A DNA stretch of 64,000 bases from Taxillus chinensis (lineage: Eukaryota; Streptophyta; Magnoliopsida; Santalales; Loranthaceae). The DNA is taken from contig CM042084.1 in assembly GCA_023512835.1 (NCBI GenBank), forward strand, positions 46,299,609 to 46,363,608, written 5' to 3'. A program made the position numbers and the translations under genes. The notes under the pieces are model-generated. The model had not been told where the DNA came from. It did no database searches and worked only from the letters and a program-made list of their open reading frames with translations. Position 1 is the stretch's first letter. Every line of letters begins with the position of its first letter. Below, one piece after another: positions 21,044-33,847 of this stretch.

Positions 21044-22870
21044 GGACCTTCGGTGGTGGGAGGTACCATTATCATTTCTCATACTATCTATTCGGTTTTG
21101 ATTGATCCTGGTGCTACCCATTCTTTTATTTCGTATGCTACGGTGGTTGGCTTGGAGTTAGACCAGGAGACAGTGAGTCGGTCTCGATGGTTGCTTCACC
21201 TTTGGGTGGAATTGTGATACTTGAGAGTATCTGTTGTGCTTGTCAAGGTAACACTTGGGGGTGTTAACTTGTTGTGTGATTTGTATATCATGGAGTTAGA
21301 TGATTTTGATGTTATCCTGGGTATGGATTGGTTGGTCTCCATGGAGGCCAAGATTGATTGTTTTCGACGGCGTGTGACGTTCCTCACACCCAGAGGGCAC
21401 GCGGGGTGTCTTTGTGGGTGAGTGGACCAAGGAGGCATGCAAGGTTGGGACCTTTGAGGCATGGGTGGGGTGATGTGACCCACCGGTTAGCCAGCTTGAC
21501 GTTGGTTGACGGGAGGAGAGAGGGGAAGGCTGTTTTGCCACCCATTGTAGATCGGTTCCCAGGATGTGTTTCCCGAGGACTTGGTCGGTTTGCCACCCAT
21601 GAGGGAGGTAGAGTTTTCGATCGAGTTGTTGCCAGGGACAACACCGATCAGGTTAGTGGCCTACAGGATGGCACCGACGAGCTTAGAGAGCTCAAGAGAC
21701 AGATAGATGATCTATTGGCACGAGGCTTTATCAGGCGGAGTAGCTCACCGTGGGGCGCTCCAGGTGTTGTTCGCCAAGAAGGCGGATGGTTCACTTCGGT
21801 TGTGTATAGACTACCTGGAAGCTGAACCAGTGTGATGTGAAGAACAGTATCCATTGCCGAGGATCGATGACCTGTTTGATCGGTTTCGAGGTGCAAGCTG
21901 GTTTTCCAAGATAGACTTGAGGTCCGGATACCATCGATTGAGGGTTAGGGAGGCAGATATCCCAAAGACCGCATTCGGTTGTCGCTATGGGCATTATGAG
22001 TGGCTTGTGATGCCGTTTGGGCTCACGAATGCTCCGGCGGTGTTTATGGGATTGATGAACCAGGTGTTCGCTCCATATTTAGATATGTTCGTTGTGGTGT
22101 TCATCGACGATATCTTGGTCTATTCGGCGACCAAGAGGGAGCATGAGGAGCATTTGCAAGGTTGTGTTGCGGACCTTGCGGGAGCATCGGTTGTACGCGA
22201 AGTTCACGAAATGTGACTTCCGGTTGCAACAGTGCACTTCTTGGGGCATGTGGTGTCTTCAAGAGGGTATCACGGTGGACCCTGAGAAGATTGAGGCGAT
22301 CATGTCGTGGAAGAGGCCCACGAATGTGTTTGAGATTCGTAGCTTCCTTGGTTTGGCAGGCTATTATCGGAGGTTCGTGGAGGATTTTTCCCGGTTGGCA
22401 GCTCCTATGACACACTTGACTAGGAAGGGAGTTCCTTTCATTTGGTTTGATGCGTGTGAGAGTGCTTTCATGGAGTCAAGGCACGATTGACCTCGGCACC
22501 TATCTTGATTCTCCCACAGGAGGGTGTGCCTTTTGAGGTGTATTGTGATGCTTCCAGGGTGGGTCTTGGTTGTGTGTTGATGCGGACTCGGCGGTGATTG
22601 CTTATGGATCTAGGCGGTTGAAACCACATGAGCGAGAACTATCCCACGCATGATTTGGAGTTGGCTGCAGTGATCTTTGCTTTAAAGAGTGGCAGCATTA
22701 TCTCCTTGGGGAGAAATTTGTGGTGTATACGGACCACAAGAGCTTGCGATATATCTTCTCTCGGCGAGACCTGAACCTTAGGCGAGACGGTGGGTGGAGT
22801 ACCTGCAATTTCGGTTTGATATGATGTATACCCCTGGGGAAGGGTAATGTGGTGGCAGATGCTCGAGTAG
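21044..22870 (+). pseudogene. pol: pol of element E: protease, reverse transcriptase, RNase H
   Basis: The protease motif is DPGATHSF near 21108, with Pro where the family has Thr, followed by ILGMDWL near 21320. RT blocks include [27 protein letters not shown] text from 21854, [20 protein letters not shown], the catalytic FIDDILVYS near 22105, and [12 protein letters not shown]. RNase H ([10 protein letters not shown] and HDLELAAVIFA, about 22540-22690) is spread over several frames. Most changes are single-base shifts. Function would be cDNA synthesis; this copy is inactive. Confidence 0.82.
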
Positions 22871-24440
22871 GAAGAGCAGGGCCGTGGTGGCCCACCGTGC
22901 CATTAAAGAATGGGAGATGATGGGTCGGTTGGCGGCGATGAGGTTGCAAATGGTGACCAGGTGAGGGACGAGGGACCCTCGGTGTTGTTGTCGAGTCCCT
23001 GAGTTGCAGCGCAGGATCATAGAGGATCAGCTGGGGGACATTGATTGTGAGGTCATCAGAGACAAGATTCAGACGGGGCAGACATCTTCTGATTGGACTG
23101 AGGATGCTGAGCATATATTGAGGTATAGGGGTCGCTTGATACTTCCCACTTCTCTTCAGGAGGAGGTTCTTCGGGAATTTCACCAGTCGAGGTTAGCTGT
23201 ACATCCTGGTGGGACCAAGATGTACCATGCCGTGAGGAGGCAGTATTGGTGGCCAGGCCTGAAGAAGGTCATTGCTGATTTTGTGAGGAGGTGTTTGACC
23301 TGTCGGCAGTCAAGGCGAGCACCTGAGATCAGCTGGTGAGTTGCAGTCATTGCTAGTGCCAGAGTGGAAATGGGACCACGTGACCATGGATTTTGTCACT
23401 GGACTTCCTCGTTCCAGGGGACACGACACGATATGGGTAGTTGTTGACCGGTTGACCAAATCGGCACATTTTATTCCGATTCGAGAGACAGACCCAGTGA
23501 GGTCTTTGGGACAGAGGTATATTGATGTTATTGTACGGTTGCATGGAGTCCCATTATCTATTGTATCTGATCGGGATGCGAGGTTCACATCTCAGTTTTG
23601 GAGACGATTCGGACGAGCCTTGGGTACTAGGGTGAACCTCGGTCTGACCTTTCACCCGCAGACGGATGGTCGATCGGAGCGGACGATTCGACACTCGAGG
23701 ATATGTTGCGTGCCTGTGTCCTAGATTTTGGAGGTTGTTGGGAGACTTACCTTCCTTTGGTGGAGTTCTCTTATAACAACGATTATCAGGCCACGATTGG
23801 GATGGCTCCATATGAGGCGCCGTATGGGCGGCCTTGTCGATCACCCTTGTCTTTGGGCACAGACGGGAGAGACAGCAGGTTCTCGGTCCCGATATGGTTC
23901 GAGAGACCACGAGAGATAGTGCGATTGATTCGGCGGCGCATGTTAACAGCGCGCGAGTAGGCGAAGTCCTACGCAGACCGCAGGCGTCGACCTTTGCGGT
24001 TTGAGGTGGGTGACCGTGTATTTTTGCGGGTTTCACCGCATCGAGGGCATCGGAGGTTTGGACGTGGATCCAAACTTTCCCCTCGTTTTGTGGGGCCATT
24101 TGAGATTGTTGCCACCGTGGGCGCAGTGGCTTATCGGTTAGCTTTGCCACCGGAGTTGGCTCGAGTACATGATGTGTTCCATGTGTCTCGGTTGCGACGG
24201 TATCACCTAGATCCTTCTCATGTGTTGGACTATCGCGAGATAGACTTGGGCGATGATGGTGCCGTTGTTGAGATGCCGGCACGATTTTGGACAAGCGGGA
24301 CCAGGTCTTGCGAGGCAAGACAATCCCACTAGTTCGGGTGTTATGGCGACACCGAGGCATGGAGGAGCAGACTTGGGAAAAAGAGAGCCAGGATGCGGGT
24401 TCTTCATCCTGAGCCGTTCGAGGACGATCGATCTAGGGTG
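22871..24440 (+). pseudogene. Integrase and chromodomain-like tail of element E
   Basis: HHCC region: HQSRLAVHPGG and RRCLTCRQ (23180-23310). DDE core: WDHVTMDFVTGLP, VVDRLTKSAHF, SDRDARFTSQFW and FHPQTDGRSERT (23365-23690). Then LDFGGCWETYLPLVEF and YGRPCRSPL. The GPFEIVATVGAVAYRL block and HVSRLRRYH are in a separate frame from 23994, and the tail (VLWRHRGMEEQTW) is in yet another. A stop at 23337-23339 and several shifts separate these parts. Confidence 0.82.
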
Positions 24441-24711
24441 GGGCGGATGTGAGGACCTTCCCTGAGGTATGAGTTATGTTTTATGCATTTGTTTTGCATA
24501 TGTTGTTTGAGATGTGGTTTAGCTTGTTGTTTGTTGGTTGGCATCCTGGCATCGTGTGAGCCTTTTTGGCTTGTTGTGAGTTGCATTGCACTGTGTGGTT
24601 GGTGATCATGTTGATGATCATATTTTTGTGTCTTGTTGTTGTGCGGTGCTTGAGCTTGGATTTTGCTATGTCTTTTGGGCTTGTGTTTGATTTTCGAGGA
24701 CGAAAAGTCCT

Positions 24712-24724
24712 AAGGTGGGGAGGA
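24712..24724 (+). promoter_or_regulatory. Polypurine tract of E
   Basis: aaggtggggagga immediately before the 3' LTR. A second purine run followed by TGTGAGG, which resembles a polypurine-tract/LTR junction, lies 277 bp upstream at 24435-24454. Confidence 0.8.
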
Positions 24725-25123
24725 TGTAAAGACTCGTATTTGGGTAGTTTTGAGAGATAGTCATTCTATGGGAATGTAACTATTTGGACGGTAGTGTAGC
24801 CGTCGATGTGAGCATTTTGACCGTACTTGGGCCCGATTCCGAGTCGGGGCCCCGTTTGACCCGATTGTTGACTTTTTGGGGTTTATTGGTTGACTTTGCG
24901 TTTGAGCGATCATTTGAGTGTGATAATATCTGAATAGTGTTGTGCTCGTTATTTCGAGCGTTTTGTGATAATTTGACTCAATTTGGAGTTCGTGACCTCG
25001 GGAGGTCAATTATTGCGTTCGGGTCAATTATTCTTTGGAGGCCAATTATTGGCAACGGTATATATATAATTAAGAACTGCCTTATATCTTTAATTGCCAA
25101 TTATTGGTACGTGCATGTTTGAG

Positions 25124-25162
<39 letters not shown>

Positions 25163-26378
25163 GAGCGTAGAGCTTTCTTGGCGATTTTGGGGCGATTGGA
25201 GCTCGTGGATCGCAAAGAATCTTCCAGGTAGGTGATTCTAACTCCTTATATGATTCATAGTAGGCTTAGCATGCTTAATTTGGGTGAAATCATGGAATTT
25301 GGGGGTGAACCTTAAGATTTGGGGGAAACCCAATTTTTGGTTGAATCTTGTGATTTAAATGCATAAAAGAGGTATTTCTATTGATTACATGAAATTTAGA
25401 GTTATTTAAGACGTGTAATGGGGTGTATATCAAAATAAATGTGTTTATGAGTGTTTGGGGTTCTTTGGGTTGCCGTTCTAGCCGAGAAAATTGGCAAAAA
25501 CGACGGTAAAATGATATTTTTCCGGGACTAAGTGAATAGTATTTTTCCGGGACTAAGTGAATAGTGTTTTCGGGCTAAGTGAATAGTGTTTCCGGGACTA
25601 AGTGAACGTGTTTTTTCCGGGACTAAGTGAATAGTGTTTCCGGGACTAAGTGAACAGTGTTTTTCCGGGACTAAGTGAATAGTGTTTCCGGGACTAAGTG
25701 AATAGTGTTTTTCCGGGACTAAGTAAATAGTGTTTCCGTGACTAAGTGAACAGTGTTTTTCCGGATCAGTAGTCCGGAGGAGTTAGTCCGGATCAGTAGT
25801 CCGGAGTAATCGATCCATGACATCAAATCCGTAGGAGTGAAACAATGTTCATTGCAGGTCTGGCATCGCACCTGGACATTTACATTGTAAACCATTATGC
25901 CTAAGTACTATACTTAAGTTACAATGTAAATAACGAAATACCCCCCATTTGGATTCAAAGAAAAATACTAGAAAAATTAATTCCCACTATTTCAAAATGT
26001 GAAAATTGGGTCTTAGTGTAAAATCTCGGAAAAACCCAAAAGTTCGTAGTGGTGAATTTTTGGAAAGTGGGGTTAGACATCTCGAAAAAATCCCCAAAAA
26101 GCAGATTATCTTATTTATGATAAGGGAACCCAATGCCGGGACTTTTAATTTCAAGAAAATAGCTACTATGAGTACTTTCTTCATAAATCAAGGGTTGAGG
26201 ATTTACTTGTGAAGACTGGCTACAATTCTAAAGGAAATGTTGAGAATGACATGCCATACTAATGTTAGTATGTTGATGTGAGGTATTGGGGCACGGACTC
26301 CGTGACTTGTTTGGGTTCTCACCGTGATGCACCGATGGTGCTATGTGGTTGACGTGGCAGGCATATGAACCGATGGCA
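24725..26378 (+). repeat. 3' LTR of E, left part
   Basis: Direct repeat of the start of 16857-19259. (AG)n lies at about 25127-25159, and the donor-like CAG|GTAGGT is at about 25228. Element D cuts the LTR after tggca (26374-26378). Confidence 0.93.
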
Positions 26379-27062
26379 TGTAATGACCCGTGTGTAAGGA
26401 GTTAACCACAAACACCTTGGATGTTGGTACACAAGTTTAAGGTAAGAGATGAGCCCAAGAGGGGACTTTTGAGAGGTGCATGTGTCAAGCGATAGCGTAC
26501 ATTTATGCCCTAGGAAGATGTTATGCGTTTACAGGCGGTTTTAAGCTGTTTTGGCTGATCTTGGAGCTCACTTTTGACCTAGTAGATGGCCTCAAACAAT
26601 TGGCGTGCAAGAACAAAAGTTTCTTAGAATGAGGTCCTCTATCTACCACAGAAATTTCAGAGCATTTGGAGCTGCACGTGAATTCACCCATTTCACGTGC
26701 AAGCATATTTTTGCCTCTCAGGCCTCTACAAGATGCAAGGAGACTTGGGGTAAAGTTTGAGTGCATTTGGAGCTGCACGCCAATTGGGGAATTGGCGTTC
26801 AAATTGGAGTGTAGGCATATTTTTGCATGGTTACCTTGGTTTTGTTATTCTAATCATCTTTTTCCAAAGGACTAGGTTGGAATAGTGAGTATTTTGGTGT
26901 GTATGGATGCGGAAAGGTTGTAGCTTGTGTAATCAAAACTACGTCGTTTTGATCCTGGGTTTCACTTAATCAAAACTACGTCGTTTTGATAATGGGAGGT
27001 CTATATAAGGATGAGGAGACTCCTTGTTCTAGGGTTAGGGTTCTTTTCAGCCGTCGCAGGGG

Positions 27063-27098
<36 letters not shown>

Positions 27099-28350
27099 GA
27101 GAGGGAAGGAAGGAGAGTCGGCGCTTCTTCTTGCCGGAGCGTCGTGCGTGGGGAAGACAACGTCTAGCGTGGAAGCAAGAGCCGGAGGACGTTTTCAAGG
27201 TAGGGGTTCTGTCTCACCTGGCTGCTTCGGGGTTAGGCCCTGTGTAGAGGCTTTCTCGAGTTTCTATTGATATTGTTATATTATTTATATGTAAATTCAT
27301 ATAGGTTTGACCTCTTATATGAATGTTGGCCTTCAATGGCGTGTTGTTTGGATACATGTATATATGCCTGCCAAGTGTTTGAAATTATGCCTGTGAGGCT
27401 GTGCATGTTATGTGTTTGAGGTAATGCCTGTGAGGCTGTGCATGTTATGTATTTGAGGCAATGCCTGTGAGGCCACGCACGTCAAGTGTGTTAGATTATG
27501 TCTGTGTGGCTGGGTTTATGAGCTTGTGGATATATGCATGCTAAGTGTTCGATGTTATTCCTGTGTGACTAAGCATACTAAGTGTTTGATGTTATGCCTG
27601 TATGGCCATGTGTGCTGCGTGTTTGCTTGTACACCCGGTGGCTGTGGAAGCCAGGGACTGTTTTGTGGAACCCGGTGGGTGTGGAAGCCCGGGACTGTTT
27701 TGTGGAACCCGGTGGTCGTGGAAGCCCGGGTCGTTTTTGTGGAACCCGGTGGTCGTGGAAGCCCCGGATCGTTTGTGGAATCCGGTGGCCGTGGAAGCCC
27801 GGGACTGTTCTTGAAACCCGGTGGTCGTGGAAGCCCGGGGAGTGTTTATGTACCAGCCCATGTATGATTGTGTTTCTTTGTTATAGCCTGTAACTATATC
27901 TGGTGGAATAATTGTATCACGACACGACACTTGTACACAAGGCATGTAGATATTAGGTGCATGGGATGGGTTGGGGAGACATGATCCTTACTTGAGCCGT
28001 GGTTGCTCACCCCTCCTACCATGTTGTTTTCTTTACAAGGAACCTACAGGCGTTAGGTGGGACCCCAAGGTGGAAGACCATCTTCATTATATTGTTCTCT
28101 TTTGAAATGTAATTTTATGATTTATGTAACCCCAGGGAGGGAAATGTCCTGAGGGATTGAACCGTAGTAAGGAACATGGTTGTTTTGTGAACCTTTAATA
28201 TTTGGAATTAAATAAAGATGTGACTTGTTTGATTTATTGAAATTGTTAGACTTGCTTGTGGCATCCAGTAATCCAACCCCGTTGCCCTCCGTGTGGGTGA
28301 ACGGGGAGTCACGTACCGGTTTCCTCGGGTTGGAAATCCGGGGCGTGACA
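26379..28350 (+). repeat. 5' LTR of D
   Basis: 1,972 bp. Contains G-box-like sites, ACGT near-palindromes at 26933 and 26970, ctatataagg at about 27000, a (GA)n tract at about 27064-27112, a putative intron 27200-28039, a 37-bp minisatellite at about 27640-27840, and an AATAAA-like segment near 28208. Confidence 0.92.
27200..28039 (+). other. Putative intron inside the D 5' LTR
   Basis: CAAG|GTAGGGGTT to tttctttacaag|GAACC. One extra A disturbs the acceptor here; the 3' LTR copy (33959-34808) has the usual tttctttacag. Confidence 0.4.
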
Positions 28351-28353
28351 ATA

Positions 28354-28369
28354 TGGTATCAGAGCATGG
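28354..28369 (+). promoter_or_regulatory. Primer-binding site of D
   Basis: TGGTATCAGAGCATGG three bases after the LTR, identical to those of A and B. The leader 28370-29197 resembles A/B for about 200 bp, then becomes A/T-rich with an (AAAAT)n run near 28874-28900. No gene seen. Confidence 0.85.
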
Positions 28370-29197
28370 TCTAGTTGGCCTAGGGTAGTGGGCGGACTTG
28401 GTTATCTTGGGTCCTTTGGAGGAGCCTGGAGGGACGTGCCTGATCAACACGGTCCTCTTGGAGCCTCCAAGGTGTACTTGGGGTAGTCCAGTCTTGTGGT
28501 AGGATTTGCATGCATTGGCATTAGGGCACTAGTTGCATTGGTTGTTGTATGTGAAGGTGTGGATACCTGAAAAAAAAAAAATTAATTGTGATAAAAGAAA
28601 AATATGAATAATGTGATAAGGTGAGAACTGTGCAACTCTGATTAACTCTGATTTTAGGACAACTTGAGCTGTGTGCTTGTGGAATTGCTGTTTGTGCAAT
28701 GTGGTTTAATGAGTGCAATGTGTGTAATTGTATGGATAAATGGTTGAACGTGATAAAGTTTTAATTGTGCAACTCTGAAATTTTGTGATGATTCGAACAT
28801 GAAAACAATGGAAAAGAATTTGTGGTATTGAAACTGAGCGTTTGTGAACGTGAAGCTTGTGAAATGTGAACGAACAAAAATAAAATAAAATAAAATAAAA
28901 TACAATAATGTTGGTGTTCTGTGAATGATTGAGTATGTGCCTTTGTATGGTGTTGTGTGGAGGAAGCGATGTTGTGTTCAAAACGATGAGATATCCACTT
29001 AAGTATAGAATTATATGGGCAATGTAAAGGTGTGAACTTGTTGTAAGGGTGTGAACTTGTATAGTTTGTGATGTGCATCCATGAATTTGTGTGGTGATAA
29101 TGCATGTTTTGAGGTTAGTTACGATTCGAATGCCTAGTCGGTAATGGTATTGAGATTATTGAGTGATAACCTAGAGCGCTGCCTTTTCGTGGAGCCA

Positions 29198-29700
29198 ATG
29201 TCTCCGAAAATTGTGACCGGTACGACTATTGAGGTAGCAAAGAAGCCCGCCCCCCCAAGGCTGGGCAAGTGGGAGAGCTGCAGGGATGTAAGTAATGATA
29301 TAATCATGGCGAGAGGTTGGCATCTTAAGCCTGGTAATTTAAGAGTTGAAGGATGAGATTCGACAACCGATTAAGAGCGAGGTACGTCGAGAGCTATCAA
29401 CCCACATCATCGGGGGGGATCTTGGGTGAAGATTAATTGAAGCATAGTTGTCCTGATCAGCGAAAGGGGCTCAAGAGGTAGAGACCGGTTTCCCAAAGGG
29501 GTTGTTCTTGCGGTGGACAACCGGGACATTGGAAAAGAGTATGGCAGGAAGAAGTACTAGTGTCGCGTCTATGGAAAAGTAGGACATCTCCGGACAGCTG
29601 TTTTGGTAAAGCAAGTCTTGGTGCTAGAAGACTGGCCCAACGAGCTAGGGATAAAGCAAAATTCAAGTGAGGCTAGGAGAAGAGCATGGCAGAACTTTCC
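29198..29700 (+). pseudogene. Decayed gag remnant of D
   Basis: ATG at 29198 begins MSPKIVTG, comparable with MPPRRVTR of A. Near 29350-29400 the text KDEIRQPIKSEVRREL aligns with the helical segment before the A capsid. At 29502 a zinc-knuckle relic reads CSCGGQPGHWKRVW, with one cysteine spacing changed and the last cysteine replaced by Trp. The distance from ATG to knuckle is about 300 bp against about 1 kb in A, so the capsid domain is deleted. Confidence 0.6.
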
Positions 29701-32700
29701 TTAGTCAAGGGTACAATTTTGATTCTCGTGTGTTAAGATTGCTGTTTAGTGGTGGTATCATATTCCTTTAATGATAGTGATCGGTTGAGTCTCGTCTTGG
29801 ATTAGGTGAGGCCTGGGTGAACCTTTGATTGTTGCGTTTCTAGCAATTTAATTAAGACACTTGTGATAGAGGGGTATTTTACTTGGGTGGGCTCTTGAGC
29901 CACTGTTTTGTGTTGGGTGAGGCTTAGAAGGTCGTTTGAGTTACCATTTTGGATGGACGTAGTTGGGGACCTACTAGAGAATAAATGAGTAAAATAAATA
30001 AAAAAATATATATGATACCAAAAGACTAATAAATTACTAATGGTTATAAACGGTTGTTGGAAAGAGTTGGTGGTTTTAATATGGTCTAAAGTGTTCATCG
30101 TATCTTTGTGTTGTAGTCAATTTTGGGCGCCCGTGTGTGAGGAAAGTAATAAATGTTACTATGTTACCCCTAATACTCTAGCGTAGGTGAGATTACCTCT
30201 GGCCTAGCTAGCCTAGGAAGCCGGAGGCATGAGTTAGTGGCTTGTGGGTAGTGTGTGACCCCGTTGTGGCAACCTTGAGTAATAGAAATGTGTTTTCTTG
30301 TGAGTAGAGGTTTCGTAGATGTGCTTACTTAAGAAGGATGTTCTTTTGGTAACCTTTCCAAGTGTCAAGGTTGAGGGAGGAAATTGCCACTAGTATAACT
30401 CACCCCTTGAGTCATTGAAATCTAAATTGATTGGCGAGAGTGGTATGTGGTTTTAAGATTCTTATGGGTGTCCTATGGAAATGGCTGCAAATTCTTGGGT
30501 GGCCAAACATTGACCACGTGTCATGCTGGTGGTGTATGAAAGACCTTGGGTAATGTTCATAGGATATGTGGTGAAATGGGTTTGCGTATGTATAAAAATG
30601 TGATGAGTTCTGGAACTAGGTTACGAGTGAGTTTATAGGATCGTGCCCAGTGAACCCAATCGGTCAAGCAGGCAAGCGAGTGAGATTGGGCAGGCCTTGT
30701 TTGGGTTTTTCCTCATAATTGGGAGACACCTTCCGAGGGGTTGAGGATGTACTCCTGGTGGTGGGACCATTCCGTTAATCCATGTCGTGTGGGTAATAGG
30801 CTTAAAAGAGGCGAGGAGGTGGGGACTAGTATGTCCTCTCTTACATGTGTTCTACACGTAGTTTATTTCGTGTGTTGTGGTTGCTTTGTTTTGTTGTGTG
30901 TGTTACATAGGTGCTAAAGGAGTAGCAAAGTTCTTATGTGTGGGCCTCGTGGCATTCATATGCGAGAGGAGTAAGAGGTGATGCATGCGCATATTATGTG
31001 CGGTGTGGGATGAAGAGGGGTGTTATGTGTAATGTTGATGTTATTCCTTGTCACATGTGATGGCATGCTAAGTTAAAGTGTGAAAGTATTGATGCGTTGT
31101 GATTCACTAAATGGAGTCGGATGTGAGTTTTGCTTGTAAGGGGTATTAATGCTACCCCTTTGGGGGGAGACTTGTGTCCTGTGGCTATCATGGGGTCCTC
31201 ATGCTACATATGTTCTTCTTGAAAGTCTTTCGTGTGCGTTTTGATGCGGTAAGTGAGATGGTCCACGCCATCAAAGTGTTGGTGTGTTTGGGAGCTACAT
31301 GAATGTCCCGAATAAGGAGTTTGCATGCCTCGTTTCTTGTGCCTACCCGGAGGAATTGCAGTGACCATATTAAGCTGCGGTTAGAGCCTGAGTATTTCTT
31401 GGTCCATTTGAGTGTTTTGCTGGTGTGTTGAGATAAAACGTAATAGTTGATATAGCGGAGTTGGTGGGCCATGAGGTGGAGTATGTCTTGGAGGCAAGGG
31501 ATTTTCTTGTGACCTGTGAGTGGTGACATAGAGGATTCCATTGTGGTCGAGGTTGCGAGATAAGAGAGTTTTCGGTGTGGGGGGGGGACTATGTTGTTCA
31601 CGGCTACTCGGCGTCAAGGGATTCCTATCGTGTGGTCCGTCTGCCGACTTGGTAAGGCATCATCTCTTGGGGTATACGGTAAGCCTCGGTTGTGAAGGCA
31701 ATGTGGGACCTTGGCGGATCTCTATTTGGCCGTGATCAAGGAGGTCGCTTCTCAAAGTCGGTGATTAGTGATAGCCCGATAGTGGGTTTTGGTCTTACCA
31801 TGGTTGTGTGTGTGGTGCTGCATTTACTGTTTTTAGTGCATCCTTGGACTTCGTTGGGCGCCAGGTTGACTGCAACCGAGTGGTTAAGGGCACACTCCAT
31901 TCTCGTGTTTCTATGTCTAGGCTTGTATTCCGTTCTGCGTCCCCATTGGCGTTGGTGGGGTTTCAATGTTCCTTACTTGAGTGAGGTGGTTTTCGCAGTG
32001 ATGATGGTGCTCGCTGAGATGAGCTCCCTGTGTGGGAATGTGATTGTGGTTTGCATAATGCTATCCTATTTGTTTGTGTTTCATTGTGACCTCATTGTGC
32101 TTGCTTGTTAGGGTGAGGTCTACCTATGGGCTGCGGCAGCGTTGACTTCAAATCCCAATTGTTGGGTATTTTACGTTGTGGAGTGTTGGTCCCATCGTGC
32201 CGCGAGTTGGCGTCTCCAACATTTGTGGTAATGACTGCCTTATGTGTTGCTTTGATCTTATCGTGTTGTTTACTATTTGGTTTCCCTTTTCGGGGACGAA
32301 AGGTCTAAAGGTGGGACGGGTGTGAGGAAACTCCCAACGGCTGCGTTTGTATGGTATTAGCGGCTCGGGCGGTGGAACGTTAAACGTGTAGTAGTGTTTT
32401 GTTTATGCCTTGTTCCTTGTAGTGGTGTTTATGATGTGAGTTGGTCCGTGACTTATGTGATTTGTTAAACGTACGTGTTGGGGATGGGCGTATATGTCGT
32501 ACACCATTGTGACGTGAATACTTGTGACATGTGTTAGGTGAGGAGAACAAGGGTTGTTGGTGAGATTAGAATATGTGTTTCCTTATCATGCTTGTGTTGT
32601 ATTGGGTCCGTGGGTACGTGCCTTCATGTGTGTTATTGTGTGATATCTTCATTTGCGGGTATGTGAATGGTTGTGGACGATGTGCATCAGCATGTGCATT

Positions 32701-33104
32701 ATGGAAAGTGTATTGTCTTTTCGCGGACGACACGTCCTATGGAGGAAATATGGAAACGCGAAACCATGATGCGTGAGCAACCCTGAGTTGTTCGAGGACG
32801 AACAATCTTAAGGGTGGAGGGGTGGCTGTTGGCTGGTGTATTTGTATTTCCTTTCGACTTTTGACTTTAATTTATATTGAATGTGTTAATGAAATGTGCT
32901 TGTGATGGATATTTGTGACATGTGGATGTGTTTCCATAGATTGTGATGCATGTGGTTATGGACTGTGGTGGCACTATGTTATGTGCTATTGTGTACAATG
33001 TGCGGTGTATGACCCATTTGGGTGTTGTAGCTCGCCGTGTGGCAAATGGGTAGCTTGTGTTTGTTTTCCTCGTATGTCATTTCTTTTCGAGGACGAAAAG
33101 TCTT
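29701..33104 (+). other. Interior of D without recognised genes
   Basis: No RT, RNase H or integrase motif was found on either strand. The reading frame at 31692-32111 is hydrophobic but matches nothing I know. Three ttcg(a/g)ggacgaa-plus-purine blocks (about 32288, 32787 and 33088) resemble the duplicated pol-end/polypurine motif of A, B and E. The last 330 bp match the 3' end of B. Confidence 0.6.
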
Positions 33105-33117
33105 AAGGGGGAGAGGA
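33105..33117 (+). promoter_or_regulatory. Polypurine tract of D
   Basis: aagggggagagga directly before the 3' LTR, identical to those of A and B. Confidence 0.85.
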
Positions 33118-33813
33118 TGTAATGACCCGTGTGTAACCCGTGTGTAAGGAGTTAACCACAAACACCTTGGATGTTGGTACACAAGTTTAAGGTAAGAGAT
33201 GAGCCCAAGAGGGGACTTTTGAGAGGTGCATGTGTCAAGCGATAGCGTACATTTATGCCCTAGGAAGATGCTATGCGTTTACAGGCGATTTTAAGCTGTT
33301 TTGGCTGATCTTGGAGCTCACTTTTGACCTAGTAGATGGCCTCAAACAATTGGCGTGCAAGAACAAAAGTTTCTTAGAATGAGGTCCTCTATCTACCACA
33401 GAAATTTCAGAGCATTTGGAGCTGCACGTGAATTCACCCATTTCACATGCAAGCATATTTTTTGCTTCTCAGGCCTCTACAAGATGCAAGGAGACTTGGG
33501 GTGAAGTTTGAGTGCATTTGGAGCTGCACGCCAATTGGGGAATTGGCGTTCAAATTGGCGTGCAGGCATATTTTTGCATGGTTACCTTGGTTTTGTTATT
33601 CTAATCATCTTTTTCCAAAGGACTAGGTTGGAATAGTGAGTATTTTGGTGTGTATGGATGCGGAAAGGTTGTAGCTTGTGTAATCAAAACTACGTCGTTT
33701 TGATCCTGGGTTTCACTTAATCAAAACTACGTCGTTTTGATAATGGGAGGTCTATATAAGGATGAGGAGACTCCTTGTTCTAGGGTTAGGGTTCTTTTCA
33801 GCCGTCGCAGGGG

Positions 33814-33847
<34 letters not shown>

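Noticed and set aside
31692..32111. Hydrophobic 139-codon frame as a membrane protein gene
   Set aside because: No family resemblance, no conserved start, and it lies in a decayed interior of D; chance is more likely.
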